Shown here piece after piece: positions 49,661 through 59,291 of a stretch of DNA of 64,000 nucleotides. Made by a program: the position numbers and the translations under genes. The first letter of the stretch is position 1; each line of letters starts with the position of its first letter. The notes beneath the pieces were generated by a model. That model was not told the origin of the DNA. It saw nothing but the letters and a program-made list of their open reading frames with translations, and made no database searches. The stretch is from Pseudomonadota bacterium (lineage in GTDB: Bacteria > Pseudomonadota > Gammaproteobacteria > Steroidobacterales > Steroidobacteraceae), in NCBI GenBank assembly GCA_023457495.1, contig JAEWLQ010000051.1, forward strand, positions 18,387 through 82,386. Reading direction: 5' to 3'.

Positions 49661-50539
49661 GTGATCACACCCACCATGGCGGGCGACGGAATGCGCTACT
49701 GGCGGCTGCCGCCCGACGCGCGCCTGGCGCCATGGATCAAGTGTTACTGGTGGGTCGAGCCGCAGCGTGCGACTGCGCGCGCGGACGCCGACCGGCCGGA
49801 CCTCCTGATTCCCGATGGATATTCGGAACTGGTCTTCCGCATGGCCGGCGAATTCTCGCGCTGGCAACTCGGCGCGCCCGCGAGTCGCGTGCGCATGGGC
49901 AGCAGTTATGTCATCGGCGGCCGCTCGAAGTCCGTCTTGACCCACAGCCCGGGCACGCTGCGGGCGGCGGGGGTCAAGCTCGATCCGCGCGCGTTGCGCG
50001 CGCTGCTGCGCAGGCCGTTGACCGACTTCCGGGACAACACGGTCGAATGCGCCGATCTCGGCTGCCGCGAGCTGATCGATCTCGAAGACCAGGTCGCGAA
50101 TCTCCAATCGGTCGATCGATTGCAGGAAGTGCTCGACCGGTTCTTCCTCGGCAGGTTGATCGAGGATGTGCGGGACGACGCCGCGACCGAACTACTGCTC
50201 GGCAGGATCCGTGACACGCGCGGTTCGCAGCCCATCCTCGAATGGGCCCGTGTTCAGCGCCTCGACCCGCGCACGCTCGAGCGCCGGTTCGTCGCCCGCC
50301 TCGGGATGACGCCGAAGCAATTCGCGCGTGTCGAAAGATTCAAGCAGGCCTATCGCCTGCTAGGCGAACAGCGGCCGGGCGGACGCCGCGCGTATCTCGA
50401 GGCCTATTACGACGAGTCGCACTTCGATCGCGAGTTCAAGGACTTCATGGGCACGTCGCCGATGTCGTGGCTGAGCCGAAGGGCGGGCTTCACGACGGTC
50501 ATTGGCGATCACCTGATGGAAGCGGAAACGGCCGGTTGA
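49661..50539 (+). CDS. AraC-family regulator with DUF6597-type domain
   Basis: A 292-residue regulator. The N-terminal region (LPPDARLAPWIKCYWWVEPQ, then PDGYSELVFRMAGEFSRWQ) is the DUF6597 module of a large AraC group, and the C-terminal HTH is at about 185-270 (EWARVQRLDPRTLERRFVAR, LGMTPKQFARVERFKQAYRL, YDESHFDREFKDFMGTSP). The GTG at 49661 is favoured because AGGAG lies five bases upstream; ATG alternatives lie at 49676 and 49691. It is divergent from the orphan molybdopterin gene and converges with the permease-hydrolase gene, overlapping by 31 bases. Confidence 0.85.
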   Translation: MITPTMAGDGMRYWRLPPDARLAPWIKCYWWVEPQRATARADADRPDLLIPDGYSELVFRMAGEFSRWQLGAPASRVRMGSSYVIGGRSKSVLTHSPGTLRAAGVKLDPRALRALLRRPLTDFRDNTVECADLGCRELIDLEDQVANLQSVDRLQEVLDRFFLGRLIEDVRDDAATELLLGRIRDTRGSQPILEWARVQRLDPRTLERRFVARLGMTPKQFARVERFKQAYRLLGEQRPGGRRAYLEAYYDESHFDREFKDFMGTSPMSWLSRRAGFTTVIGDHLMEAETAG

Positions 50540-53055
50540 TCGATGTCGTGACTGAAGGTCTCGATGGCGTCGAGCACTTCCAGCTGGTTGGACTGTTGGA
50601 GATAGTGCGTCGCGTTGCGCAGCTCGAGCACCCGGCCTTTCTCGACCCCTTGCCTGAATAGTTCGATGCTCCGGCGTTTCATGTCATCGCCGATCCGGCC
50701 GATCTCCTCGAGCGTCGACATCAGTTCACGATCGTTGGCGTCGTACCAGGACGGCAGTGGCTTGCCGGGATCCTCGAATGCATAGATGGCGAGCGCCGGG
50801 ATCTTCACGGCGGCGTAGTCGGGAGGGCCGATGCCCGCCGTGATGGCCTGCAACGTGCGGGCGTCGATGTGAGGCGTTCCGGCGAGAAACGGCTTGTCGA
50901 CGTTCCGGAATGCGATGAGCTCGCCCTCGGGCAGCCGGGCGTAGCCGCGCTGGATGAGTAGTTCGGTCAGGGCCGCATGATTGCGCAGCGCCCGGGGCGG
51001 CACGGGCGGTTCCGGCGGCAGGCTGTTCCTGAGTTCGCGCAGCCGGGTCCGCGAGGAGTCCGCGGAACGATCGTATGCGGCATCCAGGTACACGAGGCCG
51101 CTGAATCGCTCCGGGTGATGGCCGCCCAGCCACGTGAGCTCGTCGCCCGCGATGGAGTGGCCGACCAGGAGCGCCTTCTCGAGGCCCAGCGTATCCATGA
51201 CCCGCAGAACGTCCCGCGCCAGGTGTGGCGTGTCGAAACCGAAATCCGGCTTGCTCGAGTAGCCGGTGCCGCGCCGGGTGATCGCGACGACGCGATGCGT
51301 GCGCGCCAGCAGCGGAGCGAGCTCATCGTAGCTGTGCGCGGTGGCGCCGAGGCCGGGCAGGAGCACGATGGGTGAGCCCTGGCCGCCGAAGTCCAGCACC
51401 TCGAGTTGCACGCCTTCGTCGACGATGACCGATGTCGTTTCGTGGGGCGCGGAGTCCCGCCACAGCGCTTGCTGGAAGTGAGCGCCCCCGGAGACGGGCA
51501 GTGGGCACTCGCTGACGTCATCGCCCAGGATGCCGGGCAACACCAACGATTTGTCCAGATAGCCGGCCACCTTCCAGGCGGTGACGTTGATGTGGTCGCT
51601 GGTTCGCAGGCGCGCCGATTCGAGGGTGAGATCGAGTCTCCGGCCGATCGCCCAACGCGTCCAGCGCGGCGAAAAATCCGGCGGGCCGTAGACGCGGCTC
51701 GCGGGAATGTCCGCGAGCTCGGCGCTGATCTGCGCGGGTGCGTCGAGGCCCGAGAAACATTCCACGTCGATGCGACTGCCGGTGGCGTCGGGCTTCGCGC
51801 TGCAATAGCCCAGCCTCGGGACGCGCCGGCTCAGGCCGTCGACGGGCAGCTTGAAGGAATGGGGCTCCAGGAGAGTGAGGTAGTAGCGCAACTTCAACTC
51901 GACCCGCGGCTCGCTGCTCAACCGGCGGACAGCGTGCTCGGGCAGCACCCAGGCGTGAGTCAAACTACTGTCTTCGACGTCGTACGCAACGGGTCGCAAC
52001 GAATACATCGGCGACGCGGCCGCCGGCTCGTGGTATTCCGCCTCGACGAAGGCGAGCCTCGCGCGCCAATCCAGCGGCAGGCGGCGCGGTTCGATCGCGG
52101 TCAGCAAGGCGATGGAGTCCGGGCCGGCTTCGGCCTGGTCTTCGCTGGTCCAGGTTTTGACACTGCCGCTCCTGCGGGCGGCCGCGAATGCGGCATCCGC
52201 CGCCAGGTCGCGCACGCGTGTGGCGGGGAAACACGCACGAAGGTGACTGAGGTAGATAGAGCTGGTGTCGATGGCCTTCCCGGGACGAGAGAAGGTCGTT
52301 TGCGCCGCGTAGACCGTCTTCCAGGGAACCAGCCACATCGGCAGCAACACGAGCAGCAGGGCGACCACGACGCTGACGCCGAGCAGCGCGCGGGCGGCTC
52401 GCGTGTTCCGACGCCAGTACACGAACCAGCAACCGAGCGCCATCATGCACAGCATGGCCAGCATGGCGGGCGTGATGGACAGCCAGTCGAGGCCGACCGA
52501 TGAAAGCGCCTCGCCGATGGCGGGTTCCAGGGGCCCGGGGGCGCTCACGAATCCCGTGGGAATGACGAACACGCACACCACGATCGCGAGAAGTACGCCA
52601 AGTCCCTGCAGCATGGTCCGCGTGACCATCGCGATGAACAGCACGGGGAGCAGCATCAGCAACGCCAGGGAGTCCTGGAGCAGGAAGGCCTCCTGCAGGG
52701 TTTCCGCGAGCGATGCACCGAGCAGCGGGTCGATGATCAGTGTCGCGATGACACGCGACAGGTACAGCAGCGCCAACAGCAGGATCAGCTTCGCGGTGAG
52801 CATTTCCGCGCGAGGCACGGGCCGACAGAGCCAGTCGTCCACCAGGCTGACCGCCGGGTCGGTGTGGATCACCGCGAAGATCACCACGGTGCCGGCCAGC
52901 TGCAGCAGCGGAACCCGGTACATCGACCACACGGGAATCAGGTCCAGGCGAACGAGGATCACGTCGGCCGCGAACAGCAACGCGGCGCCCAGCGCGAGTG
53001 GATAGAGGCTGCGAAGGTCCTTCTTCAGGATGGCGCCGAGGATGCGCAGGTTCAT
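50509..53055 (-). CDS. ABC-2 permease fused to a C-terminal alpha/beta hydrolase
   Basis: An 848-residue fusion. Residues 1-260 carry about six membrane segments of an ABC-2-type permease (KDLRSLYPLALGAALLFAAD; PRAEMLTAKLILLLALLYLS). Residues 270-560 are a large soluble beta-rich part with conserved Trp/Tyr residues. Residues 565-845 are an alpha/beta hydrolase: IVLLPGLGATAHSYDELAP, the nucleophile GHSIAGDE (Ser634), GLVYLDAAYDRS, the acid region YAFEDPGKP and the final NATHYLQQSNQ histidine. The permease shares an operon with the ATPase (four-base overlap) and the GntR regulator. Such a fusion is unusual; the hydrolase could process the exported or imported molecule. Start ATG 53055. Confidence 0.8.
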   Translation of the reverse strand: MNLRILGAILKKDLRSLYPLALGAALLFAADVILVRLDLIPVWSMYRVPLLQLAGTVVIFAVIHTDPAVSLVDDWLCRPVPRAEMLTAKLILLLALLYLSRVIATLIIDPLLGASLAETLQEAFLLQDSLALLMLLPVLFIAMVTRTMLQGLGVLLAIVVCVFVIPTGFVSAPGPLEPAIGEALSSVGLDWLSITPAMLAMLCMMALGCWFVYWRRNTRAARALLGVSVVVALLLVLLPMWLVPWKTVYAAQTTFSRPGKAIDTSSIYLSHLRACFPATRVRDLAADAAFAAARRSGSVKTWTSEDQAEAGPDSIALLTAIEPRRLPLDWRARLAFVEAEYHEPAAASPMYSLRPVAYDVEDSSLTHAWVLPEHAVRRLSSEPRVELKLRYYLTLLEPHSFKLPVDGLSRRVPRLGYCSAKPDATGSRIDVECFSGLDAPAQISAELADIPASRVYGPPDFSPRWTRWAIGRRLDLTLESARLRTSDHINVTAWKVAGYLDKSLVLPGILGDDVSECPLPVSGGAHFQQALWRDSAPHETTSVIVDEGVQLEVLDFGGQGSPIVLLPGLGATAHSYDELAPLLARTHRVVAITRRGTGYSSKPDFGFDTPHLARDVLRVMDTLGLEKALLVGHSIAGDELTWLGGHHPERFSGLVYLDAAYDRSADSSRTRLRELRNSLPPEPPVPPRALRNHAALTELLIQRGYARLPEGELIAFRNVDKPFLAGTPHIDARTLQAITAGIGPPDYAAVKIPALAIYAFEDPGKPLPSWYDANDRELMSTLEEIGRIGDDMKRRSIELFRQGVEKGRVLELRNATHYLQQSNQLEVLDAIETFSHDIDQPAVSASIR

Positions 53056-53951
53056 TGCCCGAGATTCCGCTTGCGCTGCTGCATGAGGGCGTTCGCGATG
53101 GCGCGCAGCGACATCGGCTCGCATTCGACCTTCACGGCGCCGAAGTGGCGCGCCAGTTCCTGGTGGAGCCCGGAATCGCTTCGATACTGGCTGGCGACGA
53201 AGCGCAGCCGATGCCCTTCGATCGTGGGCAGAAGCCAGTCGCCGGGAGCCGGGTCGGGCAGCTCCTTCACCGCCGAGAGCGTCACGTGTACCTCGCGAAA
53301 GCGCGCCTGGAGGGACTCGATGCCTTCCTGCAGCAACAGTCGGCCGCTTTGCATGAACGCCACGTGCGTGGTGAAACTCTCGATCTCCGACAGCTCATGC
53401 GAGGAGATCAGGATGGTGGTTTCGGCCGCCTGCTGCAGGAGTCCGCTCACCACTTCATCGCGCACCAGCGTGTCCAGGCCGCTCAACGGTTCGTCGAGCA
53501 CGAGTAGTTGGGGCCGATAGGCGAGGGCGCCCACCAACAGGGCCTTCATGCGCATGCCGTGCGACAGATGCCGGAGCTTCCTCGAAGGCGGCAGCTCGAA
53601 TTGCTGGCACAGCCGGGCTTCGAGGGCGCGATCCCACGGCGGGTAGATCGCGCGCAGATACTCGAAGTAATGCGCGAGCGAGAGGCCGGCGGGCAGTTTC
53701 TGGCTCTCCGATACGTAGCCGATGCGCTCGAAATCGCGGGGCGCGAGCTCGCGCGCGGGTGTGCCCAGCACGCTGATGTCGCCGCGGTCCGCGCGCAGGA
53801 TGTTCATCAGCAGGCGGATCGTGGTGGTCTTGCCCGCGCCATTCGGACCGATGAGCGCGAAGACAGCGCCTTCCGGCACCTGCAGGTTCAGATCCTCGAC
53901 CGCCTCGAAGCGCCCGAACTTCTTCGTCAGGCCTCGTGTCTCGATGATCAT
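53052..53951 (-). CDS. ABC transporter ATP-binding protein (YtrB-like)
   Basis: A 299-residue ATPase: Walker A GPNGAGKT at 35-42, signature LSHGM at 129-133 (in place of LSGGQ, as in YtrB-type ATPases), Walker B LLVLDEP at 149-155 and the switch histidine in ISSHELSEIE. A C-terminal domain of about 85 residues follows. It would drive the permease whose gene overlaps by four bases. In this group the ABC genes are commonly preceded by a GntR regulator, as here. The substrate is unknown: antibiotic export or envelope-lipid roles are known for relatives. Confidence 0.9.
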   Translation of the reverse strand: MIIETRGLTKKFGRFEAVEDLNLQVPEGAVFALIGPNGAGKTTTIRLLMNILRADRGDISVLGTPARELAPRDFERIGYVSESQKLPAGLSLAHYFEYLRAIYPPWDRALEARLCQQFELPPSRKLRHLSHGMRMKALLVGALAYRPQLLVLDEPLSGLDTLVRDEVVSGLLQQAAETTILISSHELSEIESFTTHVAFMQSGRLLLQEGIESLQARFREVHVTLSAVKELPDPAPGDWLLPTIEGHRLRFVASQYRSDSGLHQELARHFGAVKVECEPMSLRAIANALMQQRKRNLGQ

Positions 53952-53957
53952 GCGGCG

Positions 53958-54359
53958 TCAACCATTGGAAATGGCCTTGAGTCCGCGCAACTCGGTCCAG
54001 GTGTCTGCCACCGCCTGCTGCACTTCATCGAGGCCCGCGTCGACGCGCATGGCTTCGACCACGAGTTTTTCCACCTCGTCCTCGAGCAGCCGCTTGCGGT
54101 CGCCGGCTCGCGCTTTCGGTGGTTGCGCGACCACGGTTCCCACGCCCGGCTGGGCGACCAGCCAGCGTTCCTGGATCAAGTGCTGCACCACCTTGTGAGC
54201 GGTGTTGGGATGAATCTTGAGATCCAGCGCCAACGTGCGCACGGAGGGGAAGGCTTCTCCCGCCTTCAGTTCGCCGGCCAGGATGGATTTGACGGCCGCG
54301 AAGCACACCTGGTCGAAGATCGGCTCACCAGGGACAAGTTTGAGCTTGAACGGAACCAC
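53958..54359 (-). CDS. GntR-family regulator (YtrA subfamily)
   Basis: A 133-residue repressor-type protein: a winged-helix (EPIFDQVCFAAVKSILAGEL, FPSVRTLALDLKIHPNTAHK) and a short C-terminal dimerisation helix (EDEVEKLVVEAMRVDAGLDE), the typical length for YtrA. GTG 54359 is chosen as start because GGAGG lies four bases before it, and because the upstream in-frame codons overlap the palindrome at 54370-54392. It heads an operon with the ABC ATPase and permease-hydrolase (six bases to the ATPase gene). The perfect operator in front suggests autoregulation. Confidence 0.85.
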   Translation of the reverse strand: MVPFKLKLVPGEPIFDQVCFAAVKSILAGELKAGEAFPSVRTLALDLKIHPNTAHKVVQHLIQERWLVAQPGVGTVVAQPPKARAGDRKRLLEDEVEKLVVEAMRVDAGLDEVQQAVADTWTELRGLKAISNG

Positions 54360-54369
54360 GGGCCCTCCA

Positions 54370-54392
54370 GTGTCACAGCAGTACTGTGACAC
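54370..54392. promoter_or_regulatory. GntR operator: perfect 9-bp inverted repeat GTGTCACAG-N5-CTGTGACAC
   Basis: A 23-base site with 9-bp arms and a five-base centre (CAGTA) located 11 bases upstream of the GTG start of the gntR gene and 22 bases after the TonB receptor stop. YtrA-type regulators bind such palindromes in their own promoters. No other copy was noticed in the window. Confidence 0.8.
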
Positions 54393-54414
54393 GTGGGAGG
54401 GCGCCGCGTAAAGC

Positions 54415-56631
54415 TCAGAAGGTGGCCTTGAACTGCACGCCCCAGATGCGCGGCTCGTTCAGGAAACCGGTCAGGTTGTTGAAGTCGATCGCGCCCACGG
54501 CGACTTCTTCGTTCGTGATGTTGCGGCCGAACAGCGCGGCTTCATATTTTCCCTCGCTCCAGTTGTAGCCCGCGCGCAGGCCGCCCTCGAGCAGCTCTTT
54601 GCCCGTGAACTCGGTGGACTCGTAGAGGAAGAAATTCACTTCGCTGCGATATGACCAGTCGGTGTACGCGAACAGCTCGCCGTTGCCGAGCGGGATGCCA
54701 TAACGCAGCGTGAAGTTCGCGATCCACTCGGGCGCCTGCGGCAGACGGTTGCCGTCGATCACGGCCAAACCACCCACGAGAGGATCGGTGACCGTGCAGG
54801 CGAAGCAGACGCCGACCGCGATGCCGTCATCCTGGATCTCGGTGTCGTTGTAGCTCGCGCCCAGCGTCACCAGTAGTTTGGGCGTCAGATATGCCTGCAC
54901 GTCGAGCTCCGCGCCCTGGCCCACCGTCTTGTCCGCGTTCAGCAGCCGGACGGCGTTGCTGGCGCCACCCACGGCCGTGAGCTGCTGATCCTCCACCTCG
55001 TAATAGAAGAGGTTGAAGTACACGCTCGCCATCCGGTCGAGCAGATCCGCCTTGATGCCGATTTCGTACGAGGTGTTGGTTTCGGGCTCGGCGACGGATT
55101 GATTGCCGAATGGTCCCGCGGGCTGCACGCTCGCGCCGCGAAAGCCGGTCGCGATACGCGCGTACAGGTTGACCGAATCGTTGAGGGAATACGTTCCCGA
55201 CAGGTCCCAGCTCACGTTGTCGTCGCTCAGGTGCGCGGTGGTCGGCTGGGCAGGATCGGGAAATGTGAACCCCTGCGGCACGCCTGTGACGAAATCCTTT
55301 TCGTCGTTCGTGTAACGCACGCCGGCGCGCACTTCGAACGCATCGGACACCGCGTAATTGATCGAGCCGAACACCGCCCACGCCGTGTTGGTCTGATTGG
55401 CGCGCAGATACTGGTTCTGCACGCCGCCGGCCAGGCTGTCGTAGGAGAAAAATTCGGTGTCGTAGTCCTCGTCGAACCAGTACACGCCGGCCTGCCAGTT
55501 GAACGCGCCGGTGGATTGCGATTCCAGGCGCACTTCCTGGGTGATCTGGTCGAGCGTCGGAATGCCATCCGCCGTTTCGCTCGCGAAGGGAACGAAGCCC
55601 GGACCATTCGGCAAACCACAGAATCCGCAGCCGAATCCGCCGTCGATGTCGCCGCGGCTGTACGCGTCCAGCGATTCATAGCCGGTGATCGAATACAACG
55701 TGACCGCGCCGAGATTCCAGCGCAGCTGCACGCTGCCGCCGAGGATGTCGAGCTCCTGGCGGTTGCGGCCGTCGAGCAATACCGTGTCGGGATCGAACCC
55801 GGCGACGAGATCGTTGGTGCCGGACTGGATGATGTTGGCGCGGAACAGCCGCGCGGTGCCATCGAGACTGCGCACGTGCGCGTTGAACAACGCGCTGAAC
55901 TTGTCGGTGCGTTCGTACCGTAGCTGCACTCGCGCGGCGCGATCGTCATAACCTTCGTAGATGTCGTCCTCGGCGGTGAGCGCGTTGCTGACGAAGTCGT
56001 CGCGATGTTGATAGAGCCCCGAGACCCGGGCCGCCCAGCCCTCGCCGAACGGAATGTTGATGGCGCCCTCGAGGTTCATCGTGTTGTAAGTCGCATCGGA
56101 CACGTTGACGTAGCCGCCGAGCTCGGAAGAGGGCCGGATCGAATCGAACTTGACCACGCCGCCGGGCGTGTTGCGGCCGAACAAGGTGCCCTGCGGTCCG
56201 CGCAGCACTTCGATCTGATCGAGATCGAAGATGGGGAATCCCTTGAGGATGGGATTCTCCTGCACGACCTCGTCATAGATGAGTGAGACCGGTTGCGAGG
56301 CATTCAGCCGGAAGTCGCTATTGCCGTAGCCACGGATGTAGAAGCGCGGAAACGCGCGGCCGAATGACGACTCGACGTTGAGGCTCGGCACGCGCGCCGC
56401 CAGCAGCCGCACGTCCTGGCCGCCCGTGGCGAGCACATCGAGGTCCGCGCGGCTCACGGTGGAAATCGAGCTCGGTACGTCCCGGATGTTCTCCGCGCGT
56501 CGTTCGGCGGTGACGGTGATTTCCTCGAGTTGACCGGGCGCTTCCTGCGCCGCCGCGGTGCCCGATAGTGAGGCGACGCACAGCATCACGCCCGGTGCAC
56601 CGCACCATGAGATGGCTTTCTGCTTGTTCAT
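54415..56631 (-). CDS. TonB-dependent receptor
   Basis: A 738-residue outer-membrane receptor. It has a signal peptide (about 1-30, ending AAAQ), a TonB box (EEITVTAERR), a plug domain (IRDVPSSISTVSRADLDVLA through DQIEVLRGPQGTLFGRNTPG) and a 22-strand barrel ending with the aromatic residue of VQFKATF. The plug motifs RGPQGTLFGRNTPGG are typical of siderophore- or cofactor-type receptors. The ligand is not deducible. No outer-membrane-associated partner or extracytoplasmic sigma factor is next to it. It ends 23 bases before the GntR operator and is encoded in the same direction as the ABC operon. Confidence 0.9.
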   Translation of the reverse strand: MNKQKAISWCGAPGVMLCVASLSGTAAAQEAPGQLEEITVTAERRAENIRDVPSSISTVSRADLDVLATGGQDVRLLAARVPSLNVESSFGRAFPRFYIRGYGNSDFRLNASQPVSLIYDEVVQENPILKGFPIFDLDQIEVLRGPQGTLFGRNTPGGVVKFDSIRPSSELGGYVNVSDATYNTMNLEGAINIPFGEGWAARVSGLYQHRDDFVSNALTAEDDIYEGYDDRAARVQLRYERTDKFSALFNAHVRSLDGTARLFRANIIQSGTNDLVAGFDPDTVLLDGRNRQELDILGGSVQLRWNLGAVTLYSITGYESLDAYSRGDIDGGFGCGFCGLPNGPGFVPFASETADGIPTLDQITQEVRLESQSTGAFNWQAGVYWFDEDYDTEFFSYDSLAGGVQNQYLRANQTNTAWAVFGSINYAVSDAFEVRAGVRYTNDEKDFVTGVPQGFTFPDPAQPTTAHLSDDNVSWDLSGTYSLNDSVNLYARIATGFRGASVQPAGPFGNQSVAEPETNTSYEIGIKADLLDRMASVYFNLFYYEVEDQQLTAVGGASNAVRLLNADKTVGQGAELDVQAYLTPKLLVTLGASYNDTEIQDDGIAVGVCFACTVTDPLVGGLAVIDGNRLPQAPEWIANFTLRYGIPLGNGELFAYTDWSYRSEVNFFLYESTEFTGKELLEGGLRAGYNWSEGKYEAALFGRNITNEEVAVGAIDFNNLTGFLNEPRIWGVQFKATF

Positions 56632-56721
56632 GACGTTCCCTGTCAGGCAGTTTGGCGCAGCATACATCGCTCGTTCAGTAGGCTGACATCCATTCGTGCA
56701 CGGCCAGGCTTCAATACCGGC

Positions 56722-57738
56722 ATGAAAGCAGCCGTATTACACGCGCCCCACGATGTGCGCTTCGAAGACCGACCCGATCCCCGGATCGAACAGCCGACGG
56801 ATGTCATCCTGCGCCTCGCCGCCAGTTGCGTGTGCGGCTCGGATCTGTGGCCGTATCGCGGCGCGCAACCCGTCGAACGGGCCACGCCGATGGGTCACGA
56901 GTACTGCGGCATCGTCGAGGAGGTCGGCAGCGACGTGAAGACCGTGAAGCGCGGGCAGTTCGTCATCGGCGCCTTCGCGTTCTCGGACAACACCTGCGCG
57001 AACTGCCAGGCCGGATATCAGTCCGGCTGCCTGCACGGCGGATTCTTCAATACCGCGCAGGCGCCATTCCTGCGCGTCCCACTGGCGGACGGCACGTTGG
57101 TGCCGACGACCGGCAATCCCTCCGCCGGAATGATTCCCGCGATGCTCACGCTCTCCGATGTGATGGGCACCGGATGGTTCGCCGCCGACGCGGCGAGCGT
57201 GGGCCCGGGAAAAACCGCCGTGGTCGTTGGCGACGGCGCGGTGGGGTTGTTAGGCGTGCTCTCGGCGAAAGTCATGGGAGCGGAGCGCATCATCGTTTTC
57301 AGCCGGCACGAAACGCGCCAGGCGCTCGCGCGGCGTTACGGCGCCACGGACATCGTGACCGAGCGCGGCGAGGAAGGCATCGCGCGTGTCATGGAACTCA
57401 CGCGCGGCATCGGCGCGGACTCGGTGCTCGAGTGCGTGGGCACGCAGCAATCCATGTCGCAGGCGATCGGCTCCGCGCGGCGCGGGGGATACGTTTCCTA
57501 TGTCGGCGTGCCGCATGGGGTGAGCTTCGACGGCCGGGAACTGTTCTTCACGCACGTGCACCTGCACGGTGGGCCGGCCCCGGTACGGCGCTATCTACCG
57601 AAACTGATCCGGCTGGTGGAAGAGGGCCGGATGGATCCGGGCGGCGTGTTCGATCTCACGCTGCCGCTCGCGCAGGTGGCCGAAGGTTATCGCGCGATGG
57701 ACGAGCGCCGCGCGATCAAGACGCTGTTGCAAACCTGA
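56722..57738 (+). CDS. Zinc-dependent alcohol dehydrogenase (MDR family)
   Basis: A 338-residue medium-chain dehydrogenase. The catalytic-zinc region is SCVCGSDLWPYRG and the nearby MGHEY; the structural-zinc cysteines are in CANCQAGYQSGCLHG, and the NAD-binding motif is VVVGDGAVGLLGVLSAK. The ATG is preceded by a poorly matching ribosome-binding site. It acts on small alcohols or aldehydes; the substrate is unknown. It ends 53 bases before the PQQ-type propeller gene and could be linked with it, though a reading frame crossing both is only a shadow. Confidence 0.9.
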   Translation: MKAAVLHAPHDVRFEDRPDPRIEQPTDVILRLAASCVCGSDLWPYRGAQPVERATPMGHEYCGIVEEVGSDVKTVKRGQFVIGAFAFSDNTCANCQAGYQSGCLHGGFFNTAQAPFLRVPLADGTLVPTTGNPSAGMIPAMLTLSDVMGTGWFAADAASVGPGKTAVVVGDGAVGLLGVLSAKVMGAERIIVFSRHETRQALARRYGATDIVTERGEEGIARVMELTRGIGADSVLECVGTQQSMSQAIGSARRGGYVSYVGVPHGVSFDGRELFFTHVHLHGGPAPVRRYLPKLIRLVEEGRMDPGGVFDLTLPLAQVAEGYRAMDERRAIKTLLQT

Positions 57739-57791
57739 TTCGCCTCGCGGATCCGTTGACTTCCTCGGTGCGAATCGCCAGCGTTCGCCTC

Positions 57792-59276
57792 ATGAAACTC
57801 CCGATTCATCGACTGTTGCTGCTGCTCGCATTCTCCTTTCCCGCCCTGGCGCAGGGCGAACTGCGCTTCGCGGACCTTTCCGGCTGGTGGTCCGCGCATC
57901 CATCCCACGGAGGTGAGTCGTCGCCGGTCGTGCTGCATTTCGCCGAGAAGGACGGCAAACACGAAGCGCGCCTTTCGCTCATCGCCATCGGCGCGTACGA
58001 CATCAATCTTGGCGAGGTCGTCATCGACGGGAACTCGATTGGCACCAAGGGCCTGTCTTTTCCACTGACCTGGAATCCGGCCACGAAAACGTTGAGCGGA
58101 CACATTCCCGCCGAAGCCGCGCCGGTCTATGACATTCCGATCGAGTTCGAGCGCAGCGAGCCGTTCGAGAAACCGGCGCCGCATGAATGGAGCGCGCCGC
58201 GACCCACGCTCGTCTGGTCGGTCGACACGGCTGCGCCGGTGTGGGCGGGCCTCGAACGTGACACCGATGGATCGATCTACGTCGGCAACGAGCGCGGAGA
58301 TCTGAATGCGATCGACGCCAGCGGCAAAATGCGCTGGAAGTTCGAAACCGGCAAACCCATCCGCGCGCAACCGAAGGTGATCGGCCAATACGTCTACGTC
58401 GCATCCGATTCGGGTTATCTCCACAAGCTCGACCGCGGAACGGGCGCGGAAGCCTGGCGCGCGCGCATCGACCAGGGCAGCGAGCCGCGCATCCCGACGA
58501 ACCAGCCCAAGACCCGCTGGGATCGGTACGGCTCGAGCGTCGTCGCGGACAAGAAGTCCCTGTACGTCGCGAGCCGCGACAAGAACCTCTACGCGCTCGA
58601 CCTGGCCACCGGCCGCGAGCGCTGGCGGGTCGCGGCCGGGGACATCATGACGGCGACCCCCGCGCTCCACGGCGACACCGTGATCTTCGCCGCCTTCGAC
58701 GGCAAGGTGCGCGCGGTCTCGGCGCGCGACGGTGCGCCGCGCTGGACCCATGACGCGAAGCTCGCGATTCCGGGCGACGTGGTGGTTGCCGGTGACCGCG
58801 TGCTGGTGGCGAGCCGAAGCTACGACCTGATCGCGCTCGATGCGGCGACGGGCAGGGAGCAGTGGAAGCGCTACTACTGGTTCTCGTGGGTCGAATCTCC
58901 GCCGGTCGTTCGCGACGGCGTGGTCTACACGGGATCTTCCGATGCGAAACACGTCTACGCGCTCGATCTCGACGATGGTTCGTTGCGCTGGAAGACGGCC
59001 GTGCCCGGGTGGGCGTGGTCGCGCACCGCCATCGATGCGCGGTCGCTGGTGGCCGGCACGGTCGGCGGCGGCAACTATCCCGGCGCCCCGGCGGGCGCGC
59101 TGATGGCGCTCGACCGCGCGAGCGGGGCGGTGCGCTGGATCCACCAGGAGCGGCCCACGGAAGAATTCATCAAGTCCGGGGAGAACTGGGGCTTCGGCGC
59201 GGCGCCGGTGATCGCGGATGGCGTCGTGTACGCGGCCGACCTCGGCGGCAAGGTGTATGCGTTCGAACTGAAATGA
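57792..59276 (+). CDS. Exported PQQ-type beta-propeller protein
   Basis: A 494-residue secreted protein (signal peptide 1-20, ending LAQ). An N-terminal domain of about 100 residues is followed by repeated PQQ-like strands with the AxDxxTGxxxW pattern (IDASGKMRWKFETG, LDLATGRERWRVAAG, LDAATGREQWKRYY, LDLDDGSLRWKT, LDRASGAVRWIHQE, VYAADLGGKVYAF). That is enough for a six- to eight-bladed propeller. No cofactor residues can be assigned. It may be a BamB-like scaffold or a sensor of sugar or alcohol oxidation. ATG 57792 yields the signal peptide. Confidence 0.85.
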   Translation: MKLPIHRLLLLLAFSFPALAQGELRFADLSGWWSAHPSHGGESSPVVLHFAEKDGKHEARLSLIAIGAYDINLGEVVIDGNSIGTKGLSFPLTWNPATKTLSGHIPAEAAPVYDIPIEFERSEPFEKPAPHEWSAPRPTLVWSVDTAAPVWAGLERDTDGSIYVGNERGDLNAIDASGKMRWKFETGKPIRAQPKVIGQYVYVASDSGYLHKLDRGTGAEAWRARIDQGSEPRIPTNQPKTRWDRYGSSVVADKKSLYVASRDKNLYALDLATGRERWRVAAGDIMTATPALHGDTVIFAAFDGKVRAVSARDGAPRWTHDAKLAIPGDVVVAGDRVLVASRSYDLIALDAATGREQWKRYYWFSWVESPPVVRDGVVYTGSSDAKHVYALDLDDGSLRWKTAVPGWAWSRTAIDARSLVAGTVGGGNYPGAPAGALMALDRASGAVRWIHQERPTEEFIKSGENWGFGAAPVIADGVVYAADLGGKVYAFELK

Positions 59277-59291
59277 CGAGCCGCGCGCCGG

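Noticed and set aside
56826..57791. A long upstream extension (322 codons) of the PQQ propeller gene
   Set aside because: It overlaps the alcohol dehydrogenase in another frame, is Arg/Ala-rich with no homology, and the signal peptide starts at 57792.
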